DNA from: Prevotella sp.
Lineage (GTDB): Bacteria > Bacteroidota > Bacteroidia > Bacteroidales > Bacteroidaceae
Reading direction: 5' to 3'
DNA: 36,364 nt
NCBI GenBank assembly: GCA_017509155.1
Contig: JAFWQE010000197.1
Coordinates: forward strand, 1-36,364
Of the stretch, positions 7,426 to 15,473 are shown in pieces (position 1 is the first letter of the stretch; every line of letters starts with the position of its first letter). Made by a program: the position numbers and the translations under genes. The notes under the pieces are model-generated. The model was not told the DNA's origin, did not search any database, and saw only the letters and a program-made list of their open reading frames with translations.

Positions 7426-8601
7426 TTATTTGCTGAGAACCTCGGCGGCGCACTTTCCCATTGCCTCATAGCCAGCCGGCGAGAGGTGGAGCCAGTCGTC
7501 GGAATACTCTTTCCTGAGCTGCAGCGTGTCTGAGGGGTCGCGGGCCAGTTGGTCGAAGTCGATGACGCCGTCTATCAGGTCGGTCGTCCTGATCCACTCG
7601 TTCACCACCTGTCGTGCGGCCTCCTGGAACGGCTTGAAATAGCCGTTGCCCTTGAACGGAGTGATGGTTCCCATGTACACTTTCATTCCGTTGTCGCGGG
7701 CTTTCTTGATGAGTGTCTTGTAGGCTTCGATGAGTCGCTGCGTCTTTCGCTCTGCCTGGCCGGCGCTTCCTCCTATGTCGTTGACGCCTTCAAAGATGAT
7801 GAGCGCCTTCACGCCCCGCTGTCCCAGGATGTCGCGGTCGAATCTTACCAGTGCCGGTTGGCTGAGTCCGCCCTCCAGAACACAGTTTCCGCCGATGCCG
7901 AGGTTCAGCACGGCCGTCTGTCCGCCAAGGGCTGTGGCCAGGAAGTCCGGCCAACGGTTCTGCAGGTTCGTGGTGGAACCGCGTCCGTCGGTGATGGAAT
8001 TGCCGATGATGGCCACCGAAGGCGTCGACTCAGGAGCCATGACGTCGATGGCTGCGATGTTGTACCAGTGGTCCAGCCGCTCACTGTCCTCGAAGCTGCT
8101 TTTGGGCTTCGACGCCCCCTTAATAATATAAGAGGTGGTGCGCGACCCACGGTGCGACGTGGCATTCTCGGGCGTCCGCTTGCCGTAGTTGATGGTGATG
8201 GTGAGCCGTTGCAGTGGCTTCAGGTTGTATTTCAGCACGTCGCTGAACACCGCCTGTCCTTTCTCGATGGTGATGTTCTTCTTTCCACCGAACGTCAGGT
8301 AGCGCGCCGTCTTCGCGTCTATCTCCCATCCGTCCTTCGAGTCGGCTATGTAGATGGCGTTGATGTCCACCTCGCTGCTTCCGAATTCGTTCGAGAGCTG
8401 GAGCCTCAGTTGCGAGCCTCCGATGCTGACCCTCACGATTTCGCGCAACGAACGGTTGGACAGACTCTCCTTAGGCATGTCGCCCGGGCCTGTGAACTCT
8501 GCCGCTGCTGCCCATGTGCCGGTCCAGCAGACTTTTGCGTCTTCCGCATACGTCGTGGCTGCAAATACGATTGCCACGAGAAAAGTGCAAATGCGTTTCA
8601 T
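7426..8601 (-). CDS. SGNH/GDSL-family esterase (putative xylan acyl esterase)
   Basis: Predicted secreted hydrolase of 391 residues. Residues 1-19 form a signal peptide (ICTFLVAIVFAATTYA). An N-terminal beta-rich region of about 190 residues precedes the SGNH domain. Block I is AIIGNSITDGRGS with nucleophile S202. Block II/III glycines are in LGIGGNC, and the oxyanion N274 is in EGVNDIGG. Block V is DDWLHLSPAG, with D369 and H372 completing the triad. Its place as first gene of a xylan operon suggests removal of acetyl or other acyl groups from xylan; the ester type is not readable. The frame extends 25 codons upstream, but the operon promoter lies inside that extension, so ATG at 8601 is chosen. 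Confidence 0.85.
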   Translation of the reverse strand: MKRICTFLVAIVFAATTYAEDAKVCWTGTWAAAAEFTGPGDMPKESLSNRSLREIVRVSIGGSQLRLQLSNEFGSSEVDINAIYIADSKDGWEIDAKTARYLTFGGKKNITIEKGQAVFSDVLKYNLKPLQRLTITINYGKRTPENATSHRGSRTTSYIIKGASKPKSSFEDSERLDHWYNIAAIDVMAPESTPSVAIIGNSITDGRGSTTNLQNRWPDFLATALGGQTAVLNLGIGGNCVLEGGLSQPALVRFDRDILGQRGVKALIIFEGVNDIGGSAGQAERKTQRLIEAYKTLIKKARDNGMKVYMGTITPFKGNGYFKPFQEAARQVVNEWIRTTDLIDGVIDFDQLARDPSDTLQLRKEYSDDWLHLSPAGYEAMGKCAAEVLSK

Positions 8602-8645
8602 GATAGCTGGTTTATAGTTGAAATAAGTTCTTTGGTAAGGTGTTG

Positions 8646-8676
8646 CAAAATTACATGTTTGTTTCCGTTCGGGCAA
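8646..8676 (-). promoter_or_regulatory. Promoter of the leftward xylan operon
   Basis: On the minus strand TTG at 8676-8674 is followed after 20 bp by TAATTTTG at 8653-8646, a good match to the Bacteroidota -33/-7 pattern. Transcription would start near 8640, leaving a leader of about 40 nt before the esterase ATG. Confidence 0.6.
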
Positions 8677-8757
8677 GAGTTTTAGTAACTAATTTGTTTC
8701 AATATGTCTCATTCGCAATATTTTTCAGGCTAAAATTAGGCGGTTTCTGAAACAAAT
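8658..8757. promoter_or_regulatory. Candidate operator repeats between divergent xylan promoters
   Basis: TTTGTTTC occurs at 8658-8665 and 8693-8700, and its inverse GAAACAAA at 8749-8756. The second and third form an inverted repeat ATTTGTTTC/GAAACAAAT (8692-8700, 8749-8757). GTTTCTGAAAC at 8743-8753 is itself near-palindromic. Position between two divergent promoters of xylan genes makes these plausible binding sites for the AraC-type domain of the hybrid regulator; this is inference. Confidence 0.35.
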
Positions 8758-8767
8758 CATAACTTTG
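8736..8767 (+). promoter_or_regulatory. Promoter of the GH115-xynR-GH67 genes
   Basis: TAACTTTG at 8760-8767 fits the -7 consensus; the -33 position (about 8736-8738, TTA) matches poorly, as expected for an activator-dependent promoter. It is directly preceded by GAAACAAATCAT (8749-8760), a word nearly repeated upstream of susC. Expected leader is about 15 nt. Confidence 0.5.
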
Positions 8768-8788
8768 CAACAAAATTTGGACCCTGTT

Positions 8789-11317
8789 ATGAAAACTTAT
8801 TATCGTTATTTGTTACTCATGCTGATGCTGACGGCCTCGCATGTAGGCCGCTCAGCTCAGCAGTTCGTTTTTTTCAATGAAGGCGACTTCTGTCTGAACG
8901 CCAAGTTCCCTGTGCTCATCTATCTGGACGACAACGACGAGCGGGGTGTGAGCCGTGCCGCGCACGATCTGGCCACCGATATTGAGCGCGTGTGCGGGTT
9001 CCCTGCCACTATCACTGCCGACGAACAGTCGCCTGTCGTGGTCGGTACGCTGGGCCACTCCAAGGCCATCGACAAACTGGTGCGCGAAGGTGTCATCAAC
9101 AAGAAGGACCTGATGGGGAAACGCGAGAAGTTTATCATCACAACCAAGGGCAGCCAGCTGGTGATCGCCGGCAGCGACCGCCGCGGAACCATCTACGGCA
9201 TCTACGAGCTTTCCCGTCAGATGGGGGTGTCTCCGTGGTACTATTGGGCCGATGTGCCCGTGACGCATCACGAGTCTATCTATATTAAAAGCGGTACCTA
9301 CACCGACGGTGAACCGGCAGTTCGCTACCGCGGCATCTTCCTCAACGACGAGGCACCTTGCCTCACGTCGTGGGTGAAGAACACGTTTGGCACCAACTAT
9401 GGCGACCACCGGTTCTATGAAAAGGTGTTTGAGCTCATCCTGCGTCTGCGCGGTAACTTCATGTGGCCCGCCATGTGGAACTGGGCATTCTATGCCGATG
9501 ACCCCGAAAACAGTAAAACCGCCGATGAAATGGGCGTTATTATGGGCACGTCACACCATGAGCCTATGGCCCGCAACCATCAGGAATACGCCCGCAATCG
9601 CCGCGACTGGGGCGCCTGGAACTACCGCACCAACCGCGACAATCTGGACCGTTTCTTCCGCGAGGGCATTGAGCGCATGAAGGGAACGGAGGACGTGGTG
9701 ACCATTGGAATGCGCGGCGACGGCGACGAAGCCATGAGTGCAGAGGCCGACACACGTCTTCTTGAGGACGTCGTCAAGAGCCAGCGGCGCATCATAGAAC
9801 AGGTGACAGGCCGACCGGCAAAGGAAACACCGCAGGTGTGGGCCTTATATAAGGAAGTAATGGACTACTACGATGCCGGCATGAAGGTGCCCGACGACGT
9901 CATCTTCCTCCTTTGCGACGACAACTGGGGAAACGTGCGCCGCGTGCCCATGACAAAGAAAGAGAAGAGCCACAAGGGCGGTTGGGGACTCTACTACCAT
10001 GTGGACTATGTGGGTGCACCGCGCAACTCGAAGTGGCTCAACGTCACCCCCACGCAGAACATGTGGGAGCAGCTCTCGCTGGCCGCGCAGTATGGCATCG
10101 ATCAGATGTGGATTCTCAACGTGGGCGACCTGAAGCCCATGGAGTATCCCATTCAGCTTTTCATGGACATGGCCTGGAATCCTGAGCTGCTCAATATAGA
10201 GGCTTCGGCGGGTGAGCGCGCCACAGCCGTGGCCGACATCCGTCCGCATACGCTCGCCTTCTGCCGCGCCACGTTTGGCGAAGAACAGGCTGCCGAGGCT
10301 GCACGTCTGCTCAACCGCATCTCGAAACTCAACGGACGCTGCACCGCCGAGATGCTCGATGCCTCGACCTATGCGCCCGATGAGTGGGCTCAGGTTGTTG
10401 GCGAATACACCGAACTGGAGGCTGCTGCTCTCGACCAGTTTGCACAGTTGCGCCCCGACCAGCGCGATGCCTATCGGCAGATCATCCTTTTCCCCGTGCA
10501 GGCCATGGGAAATGTATACCGCCTTTATCAGGCCGTGGCCATGAACAGACACCTTGCTGCGCAGGGCAATCCAGACTGCAACCTCTGGGCCGACCGCGCC
10601 GAGCAGGCCTTCCGTCGTGACTCTCTGCTCTGCCGATACTACAATGTGGAGATGGCCGGTGGCAAGTGGAACGGCATGATGACGCAGAAACACATCGGCT
10701 ATCGTTCCTGGAACGATGACTTCGGACCGCGCGATGTGCTGCCTAAAGTGGAGCGAATCTCCGATGAAATGGGTAAAAATGTGTTCTCAGAAGTGGACGG
10801 AATGGTGGCCATCGAAGCCGAACACTACTACGAGAAACGCGATGCTGCCGGCCTCACATGGACGCTGATGCCCGACATGGGCCGCACGCTGAGCGCCTTG
10901 AGCCTGCAGCCCTACACGCTGCCCGTGCCACAACAGGACGGCCCGTCGCTCACCTATCACTTCAGCACACAGAATGCCGTGGCTCGCGTCTACATTATAT
11001 TAAAGTCCACCCTCGACTTCCAGAACAGCGGCGGCCACCGCATTCGTGCCACCCTCGACGGCGGAACACCCTTCGTTTGCAACTACAATCACAACCTGAA
11101 CGAGAAGCCCGAGAACATCTATAGCATCTACTATCCCACCGTTGCGCGCCGCATTGTGGTGGCCGACATGGCACTCTCGGCACCTGCAGGCAGCCATTCG
11201 CTCGTGGTAGAGCCGCTCGATCCGGCCGTCGTCGTAGAGAAAATCGTGGTGGATTGTGGCGGATTCAACAAGCGGAGCTATCTGTTTGGAAACGAGAGTC
11301 CGCGAAAGCACGAATGA
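8789..11317 (+). CDS. GH115 xylan alpha-1,2-(4-O-methyl)glucuronidase
   Basis: Secreted enzyme of 842 residues. GH115 enzymes remove (methyl)glucuronic acid side chains from internal as well as terminal xylose units of glucuronoxylan. A signal peptide (YLLLMLMLTASHVGRSA) covers about residues 1-23. GH115 signatures include LNDEAPCLTSW near residue 184, RLRGNFMWPAMWNWAF, MGTSHHEPM, GMRGDGDEAM and CDDNWGN at about 375-381. From about 671 (MVAIEAEHYYEK) a C-terminal beta-sandwich domain follows, as in long family members. The frame opens 8 codons earlier, but the -7 box overlaps that start, so ATG at 8789 is preferred. The gene is divergent from the xylan operon and 125 bp ahead of the regulator. 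It probably corresponds to the alpha-glucuronidase gene of the P. bryantii xyn cluster. Confidence 0.93.
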   Translation: MKTYYRYLLLMLMLTASHVGRSAQQFVFFNEGDFCLNAKFPVLIYLDDNDERGVSRAAHDLATDIERVCGFPATITADEQSPVVVGTLGHSKAIDKLVREGVINKKDLMGKREKFIITTKGSQLVIAGSDRRGTIYGIYELSRQMGVSPWYYWADVPVTHHESIYIKSGTYTDGEPAVRYRGIFLNDEAPCLTSWVKNTFGTNYGDHRFYEKVFELILRLRGNFMWPAMWNWAFYADDPENSKTADEMGVIMGTSHHEPMARNHQEYARNRRDWGAWNYRTNRDNLDRFFREGIERMKGTEDVVTIGMRGDGDEAMSAEADTRLLEDVVKSQRRIIEQVTGRPAKETPQVWALYKEVMDYYDAGMKVPDDVIFLLCDDNWGNVRRVPMTKKEKSHKGGWGLYYHVDYVGAPRNSKWLNVTPTQNMWEQLSLAAQYGIDQMWILNVGDLKPMEYPIQLFMDMAWNPELLNIEASAGERATAVADIRPHTLAFCRATFGEEQAAEAARLLNRISKLNGRCTAEMLDASTYAPDEWAQVVGEYTELEAAALDQFAQLRPDQRDAYRQIILFPVQAMGNVYRLYQAVAMNRHLAAQGNPDCNLWADRAEQAFRRDSLLCRYYNVEMAGGKWNGMMTQKHIGYRSWNDDFGPRDVLPKVERISDEMGKNVFSEVDGMVAIEAEHYYEKRDAAGLTWTLMPDMGRTLSALSLQPYTLPVPQQDGPSLTYHFSTQNAVARVYIILKSTLDFQNSGGHRIRATLDGGTPFVCNYNHNLNEKPENIYSIYYPTVARRIVVADMALSAPAGSHSLVVEPLDPAVVVEKIVVDCGGFNKRSYLFGNESPRKHE

Positions 11318-11442
11318 AAAAAACCGGATTTTTTTCTTCGAATCTGCCAGTTTCGAAGAGATTCTTTTAGGTTTTTATCTGCCGCATCCGCCAGTTTAGG
11401 GAAACAAGTGCGTCGGTAACGTCTGCTAACAATAGTGAAACC

Positions 11443-14400
11443 ATGAAAAAGAAACGATATATCCTCTTGATGGTGCTGCTGTCTATGGCCGCAGCACTCA
11501 TCATGCGTGCCGACGTGAGCCGCCTCTACACCAGCGACCGCCTGTCGAGCTCGCTCACCGACTGTGTGGTTCAGGACAAGTATGGCTACCTCTGGATAGG
11601 CACCGAATACGGACTCAACAAGTTCGACGGCTACCGTTTCACCAACTATTTCAGCAGTGTGAGCGACACGATGACCATTGTCGACAACGAGGTGGTGAAG
11701 GTGCTTGCCGACGGCGAGGGCCGTCTGTGGGTGGGCAGTTCGAAGGGTCTGGCCCGCTACGACTATGAACACAACAACTTTGTCCGCTATCGTTTCCCCG
11801 ACAATCGTCGTCCGCGCGTCAACTCACTTATGGTAAACAGCAGCGGCGACCTGCTGATTGGCACGGCTGGCTATGGCCTCTACTTCATCCGAAAAGGCCA
11901 GAGCACCATCACCCATTCCGACAGTTACCGTCGTCGCCGGCTGGACGATTTCTACAGCAGAATATACGAAGACGAGCAGCATAACCTGTGGCGCAGCAGC
12001 CACGAAAGCACATTTACGCGAGTCTGCGTGAAGAATGGCGAGGCCGTCGCCATGAAAGACTTCCAGTCACCTTTCGGTGCCCCCATGTCGTTTATTGGAA
12101 CCGACGACGGCGGCATCCTCATTGTCTGCATGTATGGCATACTCCGTTACGACTACGCAACGGAAACCGTGACCGACGCCGGCTACGATGTCAGCGTGCT
12201 GGGCAGGCAGATTGCCATCCGCAAGGCTGTGCTCAGCAAGGCCGGCGACCTCTATGTCGGCACCACAGGACTGGGACTGATGGTGGTGCCCCGACGGCAA
12301 AAGACCCTGCAGCCTGTGAGCAATGTGAACGTGAAATACGACATGTCGACCTCATACGTGAACGATATCCTCGAAGACAAGGACCACAACATCTGGGTGA
12401 GCTGCTACCAGAAGGGCCTCTATCTGCTCAATCAGTTGGCCGAGCCTTTCAGCAGCTGGAGCTTTTCCGAGCAGAATCACAACATCGGAAGCAGCGTGTC
12501 GTCCATCGTTGCAGAGGAGAGTGGCGACCTGCTATGTACCGCCCAGAACGACCATGTGTATCGCTTCGACAGCCGCGGAAAGATTGTCTCAGTGCTGCCA
12601 GCTCCCGACGGCAGCAAGTTCCTCATGCGCGACAGGCAGGGCCGTTTCTGGGTAAGCACCCAGAATACCTTGTATAGCTACTCGCCGCAGACGGGAATTG
12701 CCCAGCAGCGCCTCAGCGGTTCTGGATGGGGACTCAACTGCATCGCCGACGACGAAAACGGAATGCTCTACTTGGCCGACTTCGGAAAAGGACTGCTTGT
12801 GTTCAACCCCGCCACGGGCGAGTCGCAGAACTACGACATGGACCACCCCGACCCCAAGAAGGGAACCCTGGGCAACAACTGGATTAAATCGCTCTTCGTC
12901 GACCGCTACGGCATGCTTTGGATAGGCACATCCGACGGACTTTCCGTCATGGATACTGCCGACCGCAACTTCCGAAAGCTCGGATGGGACGTGGCGCTGA
13001 AGTCCTTCCAGTGTACCGCCTTTGCCGAACAGAAGCAGGGCAACGTGCTCATCGGCACCAACGAAGGGCTCTACGTCTACGACCGCATCAACAACAAGGT
13101 GAAACCCTTTGAGGGCGCCGAGGCACTCAACAACAAGATCATCTGCGGCATCGCCGTCGACGACAGCGGCGACATCTGGATCAGCACCTCCATGGGTATA
13201 TGGCATTACGGCGCGAAGACCAAGATATGGGTGAGCTATATCCACGGCAACGGACTGGCTACCAAGGAATATGTGGTGGGCGCTCTGGCGCGCAAGGGCG
13301 ACGGAACCATCTGTCTGGGCTCCAACGACGGCATCACCGTGTTCCGTCCCGATGTGGTTAAGGGCAGCCAGCGCACCGTGGGCGACGTCTACCTCACCAA
13401 CTTCATCATGGGCAACGAGACCGTCTGTCCGCTGAAAGACAAGTTCGAGGTGCCCTACGACGAGAACTCCTTCACGCTCGAGTTCTCGCTTCTCGACTAC
13501 AAGAACGTGGAGAACATCTTCTTCCAGTACCGCATCAACGGCAGCGGACCGTGGATTTCCACCAACGAAGGCATGAATGCCATCTCGTTCAACAAGATGA
13601 AGCCCGGCCGCTACATCATCGAGGTGCGCGCCGTGTGCAACGGCATTTCGTCGAAGAACACGAAGCAGGTGGTGGTGCGGGTCCTCGATCCCTGGTACTC
13701 GTCAACGCTGGCCTGGTTCCTCTACACACTGCTTCTCTTGGGCCTCATCACAATGGTCGTCTACTATGTGGAGCGCAAGCGCAAGGCCGAGCTCGAGGAG
13801 TCGAAGATGCGGTTCCTCATCAATGCCACCCACGACATCCGTTCTCCGCTCACGCTCATTCTGGGTCCGCTGAAGAAACTCAAGGAGCGCATCAGCGATG
13901 CCGACAGCCTTACCGACATCGATACCATCGACCGCAACGCCCAGCGCCTGCTCCTTCTGGTCAACCAGATACTCGATGAGCGCAAGATAGACAAGAACCA
14001 GATGCACCTGCACTGCCGCGAGACCGACCTCGTGTCGTTCATCAACGGCATCTGCTCGCTCTATCAGTACAACGCCCAGCAGCGCAACATCTCGTTCAAC
14101 ATGGAGGCCCATCCGCGCCAGGAGGCCAACGGTGCCGGCCCATCGGGCGAAGCTGCCGACGAGCCGCCGCGCATTCCTGTCTGGATAGACCGCATCAACT
14201 TCGACAAGGTGGTGTCCAATCTCTTGTCGAATGCGTTCAAATATACCTTCGACGGTGGACAGATCGACGTCGTCATCAGCGAATCGGTGTCGAAGGAAGG
14301 GAAGCGCGAGGCCGTCATTCAGGTCATCGACAACGGCATAGGTCTGAACGAAGAGAAGCCCGACCGGCTGTTCGACCGCTTCTATCAGGGCAGCAACGCC

Positions 14401-15405
14401 CGCGACCTGCACCTCGATGGCACCGGCATCGGGCTGAACCTGAGCCGTGCCATCGTGCAGATGCACGGCGGAACCATCAGTGCTGCCAACCGTCCCGACG
14501 GTGTTCGCGGCACCGTGCTCACCATCCATCTGCCGATGGGAAAGGACCATCTGAAGCCCGAGGAGATAGAAACCGAGCCCGACCCCGTGTTCAGCAACAG
14601 CCCCAAGAAGCAGGCGTCGAAGAATTTCCGCATACTCATCGCCGACGACGATGCCGAGATAGCGGGCTACATACGCGCAGAACTGGGCAACTGGTATCGC
14701 TTCGACGCTGCGCCAAACGGCAAGGAAGCCCTCAAGGCACTGCTGACGAGCGAGTACGACCTGGTCATCTCAGACATCATGATGCCCGAGATGGACGGTA
14801 TACAGCTGCTTAAGAACATCAAGAGCAACACCAATATCAGTGACATTCCGGTCATTCTGCTCACCTCGAAATCGGAGGTCAGCCACCGTCTGGAGGGTCT
14901 GAAGAAGGGCGCCGACGCGTTCCTTTCCAAGCCGTTCAACATGGAAGAGCTCCACATCCTCATCGACAACCTGGTGGACAACGTGCGCCGTCTGCGAGGC
15001 AAGTACACAGGAGCGCAGGCCCAGGAGAAGAAAATCCAGAAGGTGACCGTGAAAGGCAACAACGACGCGCTGATGGAGCGCATCATGAAGTGCATCAACG
15101 AGAACCTGAGCGACCCCGACTTCAACGTGGAGAAACTGTCGGAGACGGTGGGCATCAGCCGTGCCCAGCTGCACCGCAAGCTGAAGGAAATCACCGGCAT
15201 CTCGGCTGGCGACTTCATGCGCAACCTACGTCTGGAGCAGGCCGCGCGACTCATCAAGGAGCGCAAGATCAACGTCACACAGGTGGCCTATGCCGTGGGC
15301 TTCAACAACCAGACCCACTTCTCCACCATCTTCAAGAAGCATTTCGGCATGACGCCCACCGAATACAGCGAGCAGGAGCGCGTCAAGGAGTCGGACACTC
15401 CCTGA
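11443..15405 (+). CDS. xynR: Hybrid two-component system sensor/regulator (XynR-type HTCS)
   Basis: One-protein signalling system of 1320 residues in the inner membrane. A signal/anchor at about 1-22 is followed by a periplasmic two-component-regulator propeller (repeats such as YLWIGTEYGLNKFDG and RLWVGSSKGLARYD) to about 655, and a Y_Y_Y domain at about 670-745. The membrane helix is at about 756-778. The HisKA domain carries phospho-acceptor H797 (THDIRSPLT). The ATPase domain has N926 (NLLSNAFKYT) and the G boxes DNGIGL and GTGIGLNLS. The receiver is at about 1062-1180 with D1111 (VISDIMMPEMDG), and the AraC-type DNA-binding domain is at about 1215-1312. In this family the propeller binds oligosaccharides directly; here xylo-oligosaccharides are likely, and XynR activates xylanase genes in P. 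bryantii. It probably controls both divergent units. Confidence 0.95.
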   Translation: MKKKRYILLMVLLSMAAALIMRADVSRLYTSDRLSSSLTDCVVQDKYGYLWIGTEYGLNKFDGYRFTNYFSSVSDTMTIVDNEVVKVLADGEGRLWVGSSKGLARYDYEHNNFVRYRFPDNRRPRVNSLMVNSSGDLLIGTAGYGLYFIRKGQSTITHSDSYRRRRLDDFYSRIYEDEQHNLWRSSHESTFTRVCVKNGEAVAMKDFQSPFGAPMSFIGTDDGGILIVCMYGILRYDYATETVTDAGYDVSVLGRQIAIRKAVLSKAGDLYVGTTGLGLMVVPRRQKTLQPVSNVNVKYDMSTSYVNDILEDKDHNIWVSCYQKGLYLLNQLAEPFSSWSFSEQNHNIGSSVSSIVAEESGDLLCTAQNDHVYRFDSRGKIVSVLPAPDGSKFLMRDRQGRFWVSTQNTLYSYSPQTGIAQQRLSGSGWGLNCIADDENGMLYLADFGKGLLVFNPATGESQNYDMDHPDPKKGTLGNNWIKSLFVDRYGMLWIGTSDGLSVMDTADRNFRKLGWDVALKSFQCTAFAEQKQGNVLIGTNEGLYVYDRINNKVKPFEGAEALNNKIICGIAVDDSGDIWISTSMGIWHYGAKTKIWVSYIHGNGLATKEYVVGALARKGDGTICLGSNDGITVFRPDVVKGSQRTVGDVYLTNFIMGNETVCPLKDKFEVPYDENSFTLEFSLLDYKNVENIFFQYRINGSGPWISTNEGMNAISFNKMKPGRYIIEVRAVCNGISSKNTKQVVVRVLDPWYSSTLAWFLYTLLLLGLITMVVYYVERKRKAELEESKMRFLINATHDIRSPLTLILGPLKKLKERISDADSLTDIDTIDRNAQRLLLLVNQILDERKIDKNQMHLHCRETDLVSFINGICSLYQYNAQQRNISFNMEAHPRQEANGAGPSGEAADEPPRIPVWIDRINFDKVVSNLLSNAFKYTFDGGQIDVVISESVSKEGKREAVIQVIDNGIGLNEEKPDRLFDRFYQGSNARDLHLDGTGIGLNLSRAIVQMHGGTISAANRPDGVRGTVLTIHLPMGKDHLKPEEIETEPDPVFSNSPKKQASKNFRILIADDDAEIAGYIRAELGNWYRFDAAPNGKEALKALLTSEYDLVISDIMMPEMDGIQLLKNIKSNTNISDIPVILLTSKSEVSHRLEGLKKGADAFLSKPFNMEELHILIDNLVDNVRRLRGKYTGAQAQEKKIQKVTVKGNNDALMERIMKCINENLSDPDFNVEKLSETVGISRAQLHRKLKEITGISAGDFMRNLRLEQAARLIKERKINVTQVAYAVGFNNQTHFSTIFKKHFGMTPTEYSEQERVKESDTP

Positions 15406-15473
15406 TGCAGCCCACTGTCAGGTGTGCTGCCGTGCCACAGCAACCCCAACCGAATCACCAAAATAAAAGAAAT

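Noticed and set aside
11317-11358. Terminator between GH115 and the regulator
   Set aside because: Only a 7-bp weak stem (CTTCGAA/TTCGAAG) and an A-tract/T-tract pair are present; too weak to call, so read-through into the regulator is likely.
15090-15473. Extended N-terminus of the GH67 protein overlapping the regulator gene
   Set aside because: The extra 128 codons run through the AraC domain region of xynR in another frame, and a signal peptide with a proper leader begins at 15474.
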